Part shown: positions 34,893 through 43,776 of the stretch, in pieces
How the letters are laid out: each line of letters opens with the position of its first letter
Position numbering within the stretch: the first letter of the stretch is position 1
Source: Mesorhizobium sp.
GTDB taxonomy: Bacteria; Pseudomonadota; Alphaproteobacteria; Rhizobiales; Rhizobiaceae
Direction: 5' to 3'
Assembly: GCF_004962245.1 (NCBI RefSeq)
Contig: NZ_SUHQ01000010.1
Span: forward strand, 124,001-188,000
Length of the DNA: 64,000 nt
Position numbers and translations under genes: made by a program
Notes under the pieces: model-generated
Database searches by the model: none
The model's input: only the letters and a program-made list of their open reading frames with translations
Told to the model about the DNA's origin: nothing

Positions 34893-35948
34893 ATGGATAG
34901 ACAGCAGACGGAAAAGGACGACGAGGCGTCGGAACAGGGCCGGCCGACATTGAAGACGCTTGCCTTCATGACCGGGCTGGGCGTCACCACCGTGTCGCGG
35001 GCGCTGAAGGACGCGCCCGAAATCGGCGCCGAGACCAGGCGGCGCGTCCAGCTCGTCGCCAAGCAGATCGGCTACCGGCCCAACCGTGCCGGCGTGCGCC
35101 TGCGAACCGGCAAGACCAACGTCATCAGCCTCGTGCTCAAAACCGAGCACGAGATCATGAGCTTTGTCTCGGACATCATCTACGGCGTCTCGGAAGTCAT
35201 CGCCGGCACGCCCTATCACCTGATCGTCACGCCCTATTCACGCTCGCAGGATCCCCTGGACCCGATACGTTACCTGGTGGAAACCGGCTCCGCCGACGGC
35301 GTCATCATCTCGCGCACCCAGCCGAATGACCCCAGGGCCCGCTACATGCTGGAGCGAGGCATCCCCTTTGCCACGCACGGCCGCACCGATATGGGGCTGA
35401 TCCACCCCTATCATGATTTCGACAACTACGCGTTCGCGGCCGAGGCTGTACGCCACCTGGCCGGCATCGGCCGCCGCAGGCTGGCTCTGCTGGCGCCGCC
35501 AGTCGCACTGACCTATCACCGCCATGCGCTGAACGGCTTCACCGATGCGCTGAGCGAGGTCGGCGCCAGCGAGATCCCGTTCAACACCGTTTCGATCGAC
35601 CACTCGATCGAGCAGATCAGGATGAGGACCGCGCAGGTGATGCGCCGCGACGTCAGGCCAGACGGCTTCGTCAGCAGTGCCGCCGCCGCGACGCTCGCCA
35701 TCGTCGCCGGCATCGAGGACGCCGGCCTCAAGCTCGGCCGGGACGTCGACGTGGTGTCCAAGCAGTCGTCGGACCTGCTGCATCTGTTCCGCAGGGAACT
35801 GCTGGTCGTCAACGAGGACTTCCGGCTAGCCGGCGCCGAGCTCGCCCGCTCCGTGCTGGGCTGGATCGGCGGCGCGGCACCCGGCTCACTGCAGAGCCTG
35901 AGCGTGCCGACCGAGGTCCTGGCCTATCGCCGCTCTACACCCGATTGA
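34893..35948 (+). CDS. LacI family transcriptional regulator
   Basis: This 351-residue repressor has an N-terminal helix-turn-helix and hinge (TLKTLAFMTGLGVTTVSRAL at about residues 19-38, then IGYRPNRAGVRLRTGKTN). The periplasmic-binding-like effector domain runs from about residue 75 to the end. The motif order resembles rhizobial AglR-type regulators of glycoside uptake. It is divergent from the CUT1 operon, with two matched operators between them, so it very likely controls that operon. The inducer is unknown. Confidence 0.9.
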   Translation: MDRQQTEKDDEASEQGRPTLKTLAFMTGLGVTTVSRALKDAPEIGAETRRRVQLVAKQIGYRPNRAGVRLRTGKTNVISLVLKTEHEIMSFVSDIIYGVSEVIAGTPYHLIVTPYSRSQDPLDPIRYLVETGSADGVIISRTQPNDPRARYMLERGIPFATHGRTDMGLIHPYHDFDNYAFAAEAVRHLAGIGRRRLALLAPPVALTYHRHALNGFTDALSEVGASEIPFNTVSIDHSIEQIRMRTAQVMRRDVRPDGFVSSAAAATLAIVAGIEDAGLKLGRDVDVVSKQSSDLLHLFRRELLVVNEDFRLAGAELARSVLGWIGGAAPGSLQSLSVPTEVLAYRRSTPD

Positions 35949-35958
35949 CCCAAACCAG

Positions 35959-37386
35959 TCAGCCGGCAGCACCGCTTCCCCAAGGGCCATGGAACGCGCC
36001 CGGCCCGTCGATGCGCTCGAAGCCGTGCGCGCCGAAGAAATCGCGTTGTGCCTGGATCAGGTTCGAGGTGCCGCGGCCCTGGCGGTAGCTGTCGAAATAG
36101 GCGAGCGCGGACGACAGCGCCGGCACCGGCGAACCGGCCTCCGACGCTCTTGCCACGATGCGTCGGAGCGACGGATGCGCCTCCTGCATCATTGCAATGA
36201 AAGCCGGCGCCATCAGCAGATTGGTGGCCGCCCCGCCCTTGCCGAAGGCTTCCGCCATCGTGTCCAGCAATTGCGAGCGGATGATGCAGCCGGCCCGCCA
36301 GATCTTGGCGATGACCGGCATCGGCAGGTCCCAATTGAATTCCTTCGACGCGCCGCTCATCACCGCGAAGCCTTGCGCATAGGCTGATATCTTGCCGGCG
36401 AACAGCGCCAGTTCGAGATCGTTGAGAAGCGCGTCCCTATCTCCGGAAATCTTGGTCACGCCGCCATTGCCATAGGCCTTTTCGGCGGCCAGGCGCTCGT
36501 CCTTGATCGACGACAGGACGCGCGCCGCCACCGCGGCCTCGATCGCGGTGGCCGGAATGCCGAGCTGCTGCGCCTCGATGACCGACCATTTGCCGGTGCC
36601 CTTCTGGCCGGCGCGGTCGAGGATGATGTCGACCACCGGCTTGCCGGTCTTCGGATCGTCGGCGGCCAGCACCTTGGCGGTGATCTCGATCAGATAGGAG
36701 TTGAGCCGGCCCTTGTTCCAGCCGGCAAACACCTGTGCGATCTCCTTCGGCCCCATGCCCAGGCCGTCGCGCAAGATGCCGTAGATCTCGGCGATCATCT
36801 GCATGTCGGCATATTCGATGCCGTTGTGGATGGTCTTGACGAAATGCCCCGCGCCATCGGTGCCGAGCCATGCCGCACAGGGCTCATCCCTGAATTTGGC
36901 CGAAATGGCAGTCAGTACCTTTTCGACACGTTTCCAGGACTCTTCCGTGCCGCCGACCATGATCGACGGTCCATGGCGCGCGCCCTCCTCGCCCCCGGAC
37001 ACGCCCATGCCGATGAAGGTGAGACCCGAACCGGCAAGCTCGGAGAAGCGCCGCATGGTGTCGCGGAAATTGGCGTTACCGGCATCGATGACGATGTCGT
37101 TGGCCGACAGCACGCCGCGCAGTGCCGCGATCTGGTCGTCGACCGGCTTGCCGGCCAGCACCATGATGATGATCGGCCGCGGCGGCCGGATGGCGGCGGC
37201 GAGTTCCTCCAGGCTGTAGCAGGGCACAACCATGTCCTTCAGCGCCCCGGCATTTTCGACGAAGGCGTCGGTGCGCGCGGCAGTGCGGTTGAAGACGGCG
37301 ATGCGGTGGCCCTTCTCGGCGATGTTGAGCGCCAGGTTGGAGCCCATCGTGCCAAGGCCGATCAGGCCGATTTCGGCTTTTTCCAT
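35959..37386 (-). CDS. gnd: 6-phosphogluconate dehydrogenase (decarboxylating)
   Basis: This 475-residue enzyme of the pentose phosphate pathway converts 6-phosphogluconate to ribulose 5-phosphate and CO2. The N-terminal Rossmann loop is GLIGLGTMGSNLALN. The active-site segments GVSGGEEGARHGPSIMVGG and VKTIHNGIEYADMQ, with its Lys and Asn, are intact. The C-terminal domain has the all-alpha fold and GxGRGTSNLIQAQRD-like tail. The ATG at 37386 has a GAAGAAA-type purine stretch upstream. It converges on the LacI gene with ten bases between them. Confidence 0.95.
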   Translation of the reverse strand: MEKAEIGLIGLGTMGSNLALNIAEKGHRIAVFNRTAARTDAFVENAGALKDMVVPCYSLEELAAAIRPPRPIIIMVLAGKPVDDQIAALRGVLSANDIVIDAGNANFRDTMRRFSELAGSGLTFIGMGVSGGEEGARHGPSIMVGGTEESWKRVEKVLTAISAKFRDEPCAAWLGTDGAGHFVKTIHNGIEYADMQMIAEIYGILRDGLGMGPKEIAQVFAGWNKGRLNSYLIEITAKVLAADDPKTGKPVVDIILDRAGQKGTGKWSVIEAQQLGIPATAIEAAVAARVLSSIKDERLAAEKAYGNGGVTKISGDRDALLNDLELALFAGKISAYAQGFAVMSGASKEFNWDLPMPVIAKIWRAGCIIRSQLLDTMAEAFGKGGAATNLLMAPAFIAMMQEAHPSLRRIVARASEAGSPVPALSSALAYFDSYRQGRGTSNLIQAQRDFFGAHGFERIDGPGAFHGPWGSGAAG

Positions 37387-37541
37387 CGTTTCTTCCCTGC
37401 TTTCGGATCTTTTGTTGAGGCGGTGATTTGTGGCGATGCCCATTCTTCCCGGGATGCCCTTCTTGCCGAGATGATTGACGGGCCTTCAAGGCCGCGTCAA
37501 CCGCCTCGCCGAATTGTGTTGCGCAGACCGCTGGCTGGTCC

Positions 37542-39179
37542 TTATGGCCTGATGTCGATGGGCGCCTCTATCTTCACGATCTCGAAATCCGAGACGAGGA
37601 TATCGAGCCGCACCGTCCATCGGCCGGGAACCGGGATGACGAGATCGTCGACGCGCCAGGTCCCGTCGCCTGGCTTTATCGCCGCGCGCTTGATCGGCTC
37701 GATGCCGGAGTCGGGTTTTGACAGCACCAGCGTCACTTGGCTTGCGTCGAGCGGGCCGAAATCTCCGGTCATGATGATCATCGAGGCGGCAACCGGCCCA
37801 ACATGGCCGGGCGTGATGCTGAGGTCGGCCATCGCCTTCGGCGTGTGGATATGGATCGATGCCGGCTGCGCTGCCGCGATCGCCAGGGCGCGTGGCGGCG
37901 GCGTGAAGCGCCAGCCGGCAGCAACGCCGAAGATCGCCAGAACGATCAGCATTTCAATGCCGATCGAGCGGACCAGCCTCCGCTGCACTTCCGTCTCTCC
38001 CGCTTCGGCCGGACGGGTGAGTTTCCAGCGGTTGGTCGCGGCGAGCGTGAACAGAAAGAACAGCAGCGCCAGCTTGACCAGCAGCAGCCGGCCATAGGCG
38101 GTCCCGAGCAACGCTGCGGGCGCCTGCACCTGGATGATAGCCAGCACGATGCCGGTGGCCGCGAGCACGGCCACGACAGGCAGGATCGTGTGGGAAAACC
38201 GGCGCAGGAAAGCCGCGGCCTCGGCTGGTTTCCGCCTTATGGCGAGACCGAGCGGCGCCAGCGCCCCGGCCCAGAAGGCGATGCCGGCGCCGTGCAGGAA
38301 CACCATCGGACGCGTCAGCCATTGCGGTTCGGCGGCACTTGCGTGCCCACTGGCGGCAAGGGCGGCACCGACACCGGTCAAGCCGGCAAGGGCAAACAGT
38401 TTTGCGCCCCCGCGCGGCCCGACCAGCGACAGCAGGCCAAGCCCGAGCGCCACCACCGCGATCAGCGCCGTCCAGCCGAAGCTGGTGGCGAGCCCGGCCT
38501 GCCAGACGCCGGGCTGAGCCAGTCGGGTAAGCGGCGCACCGAGCGCGTCCAACCCTTGCAAACCGAGCGACAAGGGCGCAGCAGCGAGGCCGCACAGGAT
38601 CGCGGCGATGACGAAGCGCCGGCCGGTACGCCCGCCTTGCGCCAGCCAGGCTATGGCAAAGGCGCCGCCGACGCCGAGAAAGAGGCCGGCATAGAGAAAG
38701 ACCTTGGCGACCCAGATCGCCGACCGCAGATCTAGGTCGACAGCTTCGGAGACGGCCGGCGCGGCACTCGGCGCGCCGATGGAAAACAGCACCGAGCCGC
38801 CGACCGGATGGCCGTCGGCGGAAATCACCCGCCAGCTCAGCACATGCGTGCCGGATCCGAGCATTTGCGAATTGTCGATCTCGACCGTCTGGCCATTGAG
38901 CCGAAAGGACGTCAGCGGAACCGCCGTCCCGTCCGGCCGCACCAAGGTCAGGACCAGCGGCGAAGCCGGCTCACTGAAAGTCAGCGAGAAGTGCGCGGGG
39001 CTTTGTCCCAGTACCGCGCCATCGGCCGGATCGGCTGTGACCAGCGCCGCATGCGCAAAGGCCTGATTTGGCGCGGCAATCGCTGCAAGCAGCATGATCG
39101 CAGCCAGCAGGCCAGCGGCAAGCCGACTGGCGCCTTTACAGGCCGTGCAGACCGCCCGTTGTAAGGATGCAGCACTCAT
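37542..39179 (-). CDS. CopC-CopD fusion (YcnJ-like copper uptake/resistance protein)
   Basis: This 545-residue protein begins with a signal peptide cleaved around residue 42. A CopC domain follows with an N-terminal His (HAALVTADPADGAVL), a metal ligand after cleavage. About eight membrane helices of the CopD type follow from about residue 155 to 440. A YtkA-like soluble domain ends the protein at about 460-545 (PGRWTVRLDILVSDFE). This arrangement is the YcnJ type, implicated in copper acquisition. It is last of four copper genes on the minus strand. Confidence 0.88.
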   Translation of the reverse strand: MSAASLQRAVCTACKGASRLAAGLLAAIMLLAAIAAPNQAFAHAALVTADPADGAVLGQSPAHFSLTFSEPASPLVLTLVRPDGTAVPLTSFRLNGQTVEIDNSQMLGSGTHVLSWRVISADGHPVGGSVLFSIGAPSAAPAVSEAVDLDLRSAIWVAKVFLYAGLFLGVGGAFAIAWLAQGGRTGRRFVIAAILCGLAAAPLSLGLQGLDALGAPLTRLAQPGVWQAGLATSFGWTALIAVVALGLGLLSLVGPRGGAKLFALAGLTGVGAALAASGHASAAEPQWLTRPMVFLHGAGIAFWAGALAPLGLAIRRKPAEAAAFLRRFSHTILPVVAVLAATGIVLAIIQVQAPAALLGTAYGRLLLVKLALLFFLFTLAATNRWKLTRPAEAGETEVQRRLVRSIGIEMLIVLAIFGVAAGWRFTPPPRALAIAAAQPASIHIHTPKAMADLSITPGHVGPVAASMIIMTGDFGPLDASQVTLVLSKPDSGIEPIKRAAIKPGDGTWRVDDLVIPVPGRWTVRLDILVSDFEIVKIEAPIDIRP

Positions 39180-39234
39180 GTCACCGCCACAAAGGCAGCG
39201 GCGCGCTCTTTCGAACAAGGCGCGCCGCCAAAGA

Positions 39235-39750
39235 TCATTCCCGAGGTACAAGCTTGATGCCAGGCGCCGGAGACTCCAGCGAATCCTCATCCTGGCCGGA
39301 CGCCGGAATCTCGATCCAGCGTTCGGCAACGCCGTCGCATTCCTGCACCACCGGGAAGTAGAGCGTTTGGCCGGCAGGCAGATCCGCCGCCAGTGTCGCG
39401 CGGAAGATGAATTCTTCGTAGAATTCGTCCGGCAGGCTGCCGCCGCTCCAGTCCACTTCCTTGACGCCTGATGTCACCGCTTGACCATGGAGCTGGTAGG
39501 ATTTCTCGTATTTGCCTTTCTTGACCTGCAGCGTCCAGCCCGGCTTCGGCATCGGCTTCACCGAAATCACCCCTTCCGGGATCTGCACGCGCACAGCGGT
39601 CGTCGCCTTGCCGTCGCAGCCATGCGGCACGCGCAGGACCGCCTTGTAGGTCGAACCGACCGCCGCCTCCTGCGTTTCGAACGTGACGTGGGCGAAGGCC
39701 GAGCCCGTCCCCAGGACGAGTGCGCCGGCCGACAAAAGATACCTGTTCAT
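39235..39750 (-). CDS. YcnI family (DUF1775) copper-binding protein
   Basis: This 171-residue secreted protein has a signal peptide ending FA with His21 at the mature N-terminus (HVTFETQEA). This His and nearby Glu and a Trp in the family bind Cu(II). The protein shows RVPHGCDGKATTAVRVQIPEG, the DUF1775 signature. No C-terminal membrane anchor is visible, unlike Bacillus YcnI. GAGGG precedes the ATG at 39750. It lies between the PCuAC and CopC-CopD genes. Confidence 0.9.
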   Translation of the reverse strand: MNRYLLSAGALVLGTGSAFAHVTFETQEAAVGSTYKAVLRVPHGCDGKATTAVRVQIPEGVISVKPMPKPGWTLQVKKGKYEKSYQLHGQAVTSGVKEVDWSGGSLPDEFYEEFIFRATLAADLPAGQTLYFPVVQECDGVAERWIEIPASGQDEDSLESPAPGIKLVPRE

Positions 39751-39790
39751 GATGGTCCCTCAAATTTCGAATTGTGCGGATCTGGCCGAG

Positions 39791-40330
39791 TCAGTTGGCG
39801 TGATCGTCCATGCCACCCGTTGCGCCGATGCCTTCCACGGCGAAGTCGACGGTGACGGTGCCGGCCTTCTCGAAGGTCAGCGCGGCGGAAAATTTTTCGC
39901 CTTGCTTCGGTTGCCGTTTCAGCCCGACGAACATCAGATGATAGCCGCCGGGCGCCAGCGCGACCTTGCCGCCGGCCGGAATTTCAAGGCCACCGGTGAC
40001 CGGCCGCATGGTCATGACGCCATCGCTCACGCCCATCTCATGCAGTTCGGCCTTGGCCGAAATGTCGGAGGAGATCGACAGCAAGCGATCCGGCGAACTG
40101 CCGGTGTTGGTGACGGTGAAATAGCCGCCGGCCACTTTGGCGCCGGGCGGCGTAGCGCGCGACCAGGGATGAACGACCTCGAGGTCGCCGACCTTGAATT
40201 CATGCGCGAAGACGGCCTGGACGCTGACGAACAGGAGGGCGAGGACGAACACGGTGATGCCGAGACGCTCCTCGAAGTGGCGCAGGAAGGGGCTGTTGCG
40301 GCCGAACCGCGCGCGGAAAGAGTGAGACAT
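39791..40330 (-). CDS. Periplasmic copper chaperone PCu(A)C
   Basis: This 179-residue protein has an N-terminal hydrophobic export segment at about residues 24-42 after a basic region. The Cu(I) site is visible: His97-x-Met99, Met108 and His131-x-Met133, close to the HX10MX21HXM family motif. A histidine- and aspartate-containing tail (MDDHAN) follows. It delivers copper to cytochrome oxidase or other targets. GGAG lies five bases before the ATG at 40330. Confidence 0.92.
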   Translation of the reverse strand: MSHSFRARFGRNSPFLRHFEERLGITVFVLALLFVSVQAVFAHEFKVGDLEVVHPWSRATPPGAKVAGGYFTVTNTGSSPDRLLSISSDISAKAELHEMGVSDGVMTMRPVTGGLEIPAGGKVALAPGGYHLMFVGLKRQPKQGEKFSAALTFEKAGTVTVDFAVEGIGATGGMDDHAN

Positions 40331-40435
40331 GATAGCTCCAAGAACTGAGAGATCGCGCCGGTGGCCGGTCGCGAACAGTTTCGATTGTGAATGAACGCGC
40401 CCGCGAAAGGTCTCCGCAAGGCGGGCTGGAACGAA

Positions 40436-40819
40436 TCAGGCCGTCGCCGGCGGCGCGCGCGGATTCGACGGAGAGCGGTCGCGGGTGAAATCGAGGTGCC
40501 GGAACACCGGGAGCACAAAGGTGACGGCTTCGACGGAAAAAATGCCGGACACCGTGCCGGCAGCGGGCGGCGGCGCGTAAGCAGCGGAGGCCACGCCGCA
40601 GCCAAGCACGCAGCAAGCCGGCATGTGCTGCCGGTGCGGATCGCCGTCGGGAAGCTGGCCCGCGCCCTCCTGGGCGCAGATGACATTGCCGAAAGCGTCG
40701 AGTTGCGAAACATTCGGGCTCAAGCCGAAGGCGAATGCGCCGAGTGCCGATTGAAGCAGCAGCAAACAGGCCGCGGCAAACGCGGCCGGCATGCTCCATC
40801 GTCTCCGCCGGATGCTCAA
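40436..40819 (-). CDS. DUF2946 family protein
   Basis: This 127-residue exported protein of unknown function is typically encoded with copper genes. A basic n-region (RRRRW) is followed by a hydrophobic core (AAFAAACLLLLQSALGAFAFG), then a Cys/His segment HMPACCVLGCGVA that could bind copper. The start is ambiguous: a TTG at 40819 supplies the basic n-region, while an ATG at 40792 has GGAG ten bases upstream. It is the first gene of the copper group. Confidence 0.7.
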   Translation of the reverse strand: MSIRRRRWSMPAAFAAACLLLLQSALGAFAFGLSPNVSQLDAFGNVICAQEGAGQLPDGDPHRQHMPACCVLGCGVASAAYAPPPAAGTVSGIFSVEAVTFVLPVFRHLDFTRDRSPSNPRAPPATA

Positions 40820-40937
40820 AGACCTGCCTCTTCACGCAGCAACGCTCAGATATCTAGCACGGGCCCGGCGCGTGGAAAATCGCCAAATCGCTGCTGCGGC
40901 AACGCGGCACTGTCAATGCATGTCACCCAAAAGCATG

Positions 40938-40958
40938 CCCTCGGTCTTGAACCGAGGG
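40938..40958 (-). terminator. Possible terminator of the gntR gene
   Basis: CCCTCGGT and ACCGAGGG form an 8-bp perfect stem with a five-base loop, about 80 bp after the GntR gene stop. On the minus strand it is followed by CATGCTTTTGG, a weak T tract. No other gene lies in 40820-41035. Confidence 0.4.
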
Positions 40959-41035
40959 TGCGCAGCGGTTTTCGAACAACGACATGCACAAGAACAGGAA
41001 CTTAAGGCGCCTCGCATGTTCAGACGCGACGCGCT

Positions 41036-41938
41036 TTAAGTCCGTTGCGGCTGTAAACCCTCGGGGATCGAGGTCAACAGCGTATGGCGCGCCGATTTCA
41101 GATGCTTGCGGCAGGCGGCGTCGACTTTGCCGAGATCGCGCGATTTGAGCGCAGCGATATAGGCCAGGTGTTCCGTGACCGCGACTTCATTGCGCTCGCG
41201 CTCCTGCGCCTTGTTCCATTGGTAGTGGTAGTGGAAGATCATGGCGATCACGTCGTAGAAATCGACGATGAAGCGATTGTGCGACGCGCGGTGGATCAGC
41301 CGGTGAAAGCGCTCGTCGAGCTCGGAGAATTCGTTGAAGCGCGTAGCGATCTCGCGCGCCAGCAGGCGATGCTCGTCCTCCAGGACGTCGAGGTCGGCCC
41401 AGACCGGGCTGTCTTCCGGCAAGGCGGCGAAGGCGGCGGCCGAGCGCAGTTCGAACATCTCGCGGATTTCAGTCAATTCCAGCGCGAAAGCGCGGGTAAA
41501 ACCCTTCAGCACCCAGTGGCTGTTGCGGCGTTTCTCGATCAGCCCGAAGCGGGAGAAGCGGATCAGGAACTCGCGCACGCTGGTGGTGCCGACGCCGATC
41601 TCGCGCGCCAGTTCGAGCTCGTTGATCTGCATGCCGGGCTCGGCGCCACCCGCGAGCAGCCGCCGCATGAAGGAGCGCTCGATGATCTGCGACAGCGTGT
41701 CCGTCTCTTCCTCGGGGAAGAAATCGTCCTGCCGCGGTGCGCGCAAAACCGTCTTGCTGCGTTTGTTCCAGGCGATCAGCCCCGTCTCTTCCATGCGCGC
41801 AAGGATGGTACGGATGGTCGTGCGGCTGACGCCGAGCAGCGCGCCCAGCTCTGGCTCCGACGGCAGGCTGTTCGTTTCGTCGAGCAGCCGCAGACCGCGA
41901 TTGTAGGCGTCCTTGTAGACGTTGTTGCTCTTCGACAT
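41036..41938 (-). CDS. GntR/FadR-type regulator with two winged-helix regions
   Basis: This 300-residue regulator has an N-terminal GntR-like winged helix (LPSEPELGALLGVSRTTIR at about residues 25-43). A second helix-turn-helix follows (LELAREIGVGTTSVREFLIRF at about 108-128, given in part), then an all-helical FCD-like effector domain with RSAAAFAALPE and FHRLIHRASHNRF. Standard FadR-family proteins have only one winged helix. It is divergent from the UxaA-type gene and likely represses it through the inverted repeat at 42101-42133. Confidence 0.82.
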   Translation of the reverse strand: MSKSNNVYKDAYNRGLRLLDETNSLPSEPELGALLGVSRTTIRTILARMEETGLIAWNKRSKTVLRAPRQDDFFPEEETDTLSQIIERSFMRRLLAGGAEPGMQINELELAREIGVGTTSVREFLIRFSRFGLIEKRRNSHWVLKGFTRAFALELTEIREMFELRSAAAFAALPEDSPVWADLDVLEDEHRLLAREIATRFNEFSELDERFHRLIHRASHNRFIVDFYDVIAMIFHYHYQWNKAQERERNEVAVTEHLAYIAALKSRDLGKVDAACRKHLKSARHTLLTSIPEGLQPQRT

Positions 41939-42100
41939 CCCCTGCCTCGTTGCGCGCCGGCGCTTGCGGCGGCCGGTTTAAAGCGCGATATGACAGATGC
42001 TCCTAGCGCATGCCCCCAAGAAGCGGAATCGCTTTTCGAAGTCAGGCTTGGTTCCAGTGTCCAGTCGTCTGCGCATCCATAAGAACGCGCGGCGTCGTCA

Positions 42101-42140
42101 TGAAAAAACAATTGACGCAAAACTGTTTTTTCACGATAAA
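42101..42140 (+). promoter_or_regulatory. Promoter with overlapping operator for the UxaA-type gene
   Basis: TTGACG (42112-42117) and GATAAA (42135-42140) are 17 bases apart, a good sigma-70-type promoter. A perfect 10-bp inverted repeat, TGAAAAAACA/TGTTTTTTCA (42101-42110 and 42124-42133), straddles the -35 element. A second palindrome, CTGTTAACAG, lies at 42150-42159. The layout predicts repression by the divergent GntR protein. Confidence 0.65.
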
Positions 42141-42208
42141 AGACATTAACTGTTAACAGACGCGTGTCAATCCGCTCGCGTATCCCAGGAACACCCAGGA
42201 AACTGCCC

Positions 42209-43714
42209 GTGAACGCCGCAAACAGCATTCTTCTGTCTCCCGCCGACAATGTCGCGGTCGCCAATGGCCGCATCGAGATCGGGACGGTGCTGCCAGGCGG
42301 CGCCGTTGCCAAGGCGCTGATCGAACCCGGCCACAAGGTGGCGATCAAGCCGATCCCTGCCGGCGAGGCTGTGGTCAAATACGCCCAGGCGATCGGTCGG
42401 GCCACGCAGGACATCGCGCCCGGCGAACATGTCCATTCGCACAATCTGGTCTTCGAGTCCGGGCGCTTGCCGGTGGTGCCGCCAAGCGAGGCCGAGCATG
42501 CGACGGAGGCAGACCGCGCCCGCACCTTCATGGGCTACCGTCGCGCCGACGGCCGTGCCGGCACGCGCAACTTCATCGGCATTCTCGCCAGCGTCAATTG
42601 CTCGGCCACCGTTTGTCATGCCATCGCCGACGAGGCGAACCGCACGCTTCTGCCCAAATATCCGGGCATCGACGGCTTCGTTCCCATCGTCCACGGCCAG
42701 GGCTGCGGCATGAGCGCAACCGGCGACGGCATGATGGTGCTGCACCGCACGCTTGCCGGCTATGCCCGCCATCCGAATTTCGGCGGCGTGCTGATGGTCG
42801 GGCTCGGCTGCGAGGTCAACCAGCTTACCCTCTACGGCCAGAAGGGCGTCGCAGCGGGAAAACGCCACTTCAACATCCAGGAAGCCGGCGGCTCGCGCAA
42901 ATCGGTGGAGAAGGCCATGCTGGTGCTGGCCGAGATTGCCGAGGAGGTCGGCAAGCTTGAGCGAGAGCCGATCCCGGTCAGCGAGATCGTCGTCGGCCTG
43001 CAATGCGGCGGCTCCGACGGCATGTCCGGCATAACAGCCAATCCGGCGCTGGGCGCCGCCGTCGACATCCTGGCCGGCGTCGGCGGCATCGGCATCCTCT
43101 CCGAGACGACGGAAATCTACGGCGCCGAGCATCTGCTCGCCTATCGCGCGGCGACCCCGGAGATCGCCGCCAAGCTGGACGGCTATGTGAAGTGGTGGGA
43201 GGATCATGTCGCCAAGCATGGCGCCTCCATCGACAACAATCCGTCGCCCGGCAACAAGCGCGGCGGCCTGACCACCATCCTGGAGAAATCGCTTGGCGCG
43301 GTCGCCAAGGGCGGCCAGACGCCGCTCAACGGCGTCTTCGGCTACGCCGAGAAGGTCACCGGCCACGGGCTGGTGTTCATGGACACGCCCGGCTACGACC
43401 CGGTCTCCGCCACCGGCCAGGTGGCCGGCGGCGCCAACGTCATCGTCTTCACCACCGGCCGTGGCTCCTGCTTCGGCTGCCGACCGACGCCTTCGATCAA
43501 GGTCGCCACCAACTCGACCATGTATCACGCCATGGAAGAGGACATGGACGTGAATTGCGGCGTCATCGCCTCGGGCGAAAAGACCATCGCCGGCATGGGC
43601 CGCGAGATCTTCGAACTGATCATCGAGACGGCTTCCGGCCGCAAGACCAAGAGCGAGGAATTCGGCTACGGCGACAACGAGTTCGTGCCCTGGCACCTCG
43701 GAGCGACCCTCTAG
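42209..43714 (+). CDS. UxaA/GarD family altronate/galactarate-type dehydratase
   Basis: This 501-residue dehydratase combines an N-terminal SAF domain (about residues 1-95) and a large catalytic domain, as in UxaA. Cys/His-rich segments that bind the catalytic metal are visible: SVNCSATVC, HGQGCGMSATG, GLQCGGSDGMSG and GRGSCFGCRPTPSIK. The GTG at 42209 is chosen because AGGA ends eight bases upstream; an in-frame GTG at 42164 is also possible. It probably removes water from a sugar acid imported or made by neighbouring enzymes. The exact acid is unknown. Confidence 0.87.
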   Translation: MNAANSILLSPADNVAVANGRIEIGTVLPGGAVAKALIEPGHKVAIKPIPAGEAVVKYAQAIGRATQDIAPGEHVHSHNLVFESGRLPVVPPSEAEHATEADRARTFMGYRRADGRAGTRNFIGILASVNCSATVCHAIADEANRTLLPKYPGIDGFVPIVHGQGCGMSATGDGMMVLHRTLAGYARHPNFGGVLMVGLGCEVNQLTLYGQKGVAAGKRHFNIQEAGGSRKSVEKAMLVLAEIAEEVGKLEREPIPVSEIVVGLQCGGSDGMSGITANPALGAAVDILAGVGGIGILSETTEIYGAEHLLAYRAATPEIAAKLDGYVKWWEDHVAKHGASIDNNPSPGNKRGGLTTILEKSLGAVAKGGQTPLNGVFGYAEKVTGHGLVFMDTPGYDPVSATGQVAGGANVIVFTTGRGSCFGCRPTPSIKVATNSTMYHAMEEDMDVNCGVIASGEKTIAGMGREIFELIIETASGRKTKSEEFGYGDNEFVPWHLGATL

Positions 43715-43776
43715 AGCCGACCACTAGCCGACAAGGACAATAGACAGGCCGGACAATGGCCGGTGGGAGGCTTCGT

